14,623 nucleotides of DNA, from contig QWII01000162.1 of NCBI GenBank assembly GCA_021405325.1, forward strand, positions 1 to 14,623, given 5' to 3'. Position 1 is the first letter of the stretch; every line of letters begins with the position of its first letter. Below, piece by piece: positions 14,465 to 14,623 of the stretch. The notes beneath the pieces were generated by a model. It was given only the letters and a program-made list of their open reading frames with translations. It searched no databases and was not told the origin of the DNA. The DNA is from Caldilinea sp. CFX5. GTDB lineage: Bacteria; Chloroflexota; Anaerolineae; Caldilineales; Caldilineaceae. A program made the translations under genes and the position numbers.

Positions 14465-14623
14465 TCTTACACAAGCGGTTTGATGCTTGCAATGTATAAG
14501 GTCTGTGCATTTACTTGTCTGAAAACTAGCTACCGTAGGGTTTCATAAAAAGTAGGGAATGAGTCTGATCGAGACAGATTGCCCATTGGTCAAGCATCGT
14601 TCGAGCATATCAAAACCGATCCG

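Noticed and set aside
14559..14623. Open frame starting ATG at 14559 and running off the right edge
   Set aside because: Only 21 codons are visible, the purine-rich AGTAGGGA abuts the ATG too closely, and no family is recognisable.

Overview
The window looks like a piece of a Chloroflexota genome (Anaerolineae/Caldilineae-like). This is an inference from moderately high GC, two unlike Gfo/Idh/MocA oxidoreductases beside a CehA-type hydrolase, a Tat/lipobox solute-binding lipoprotein with MalF/MalG permeases, a giant NB-ARC/WD40 STAND protein, and palindromic intergenic repeats rich in words such as ATCCGCGTTCAT. No rRNA, tRNA or CRISPR array is visible.

Left edge (1-789): about 200 bases carry the C-terminal part of a TetR/AcrR-type regulator with a different, proteobacterial-like flavour. 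They run head-on into the N-terminal third of a minus-strand CehA/McbA-like PHP metallohydrolase, which is cut just after its first HIH metal motif. This is a chimeric join or a recombination scar.

789-2698: two translationally coupled (ATGA overlap) Gfo/Idh/MocA-type NAD(P)-dependent oxidoreductases of unlike subfamilies, divergent from the hydrolase.

2699-7447: a 1395-residue NB-ARC STAND protein at 3025-7212 with at least 16 almost identical WD40 blades plus one or two decayed ones. Inverted-repeat elements stand on both sides: a perfect 30-bp inverted repeat at 2784-2934 and an imperfect one at 7227-7341. Blade variation is concentrated in short surface segments while the scaffold is almost invariant. 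This is the most interesting locus in the window and a candidate recognition receptor, possibly for defence or self/non-self sensing.

7368-10862: a carbohydrate ABC importer. A near-consensus promoter is followed by a MalF-like permease, an overlapping MalG-like permease and a Tat-type lipoprotein binding protein; no ATPase gene is present. A compact multi-hairpin element (10893-10993) follows the binding protein.

11034-13416: a small minus-strand single-pass membrane protein of unknown function. Divergent from it is a PvdE/SyrD-type cyclic-peptide ABC exporter with a strong promoter. That promoter appears to drive a leaderless 30-residue ORF whose stop codon overlaps the exporter start.

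13418-14623: a minus-strand Phd/RelB-like antitoxin overlaps by four bases the start of a RelE/ParE toxin that is cut off after about 23 codons, right at the 3' end of the exporter gene. A YqeK-like HD phosphohydrolase lies upstream of the antitoxin, and the right edge holds no recognisable gene.
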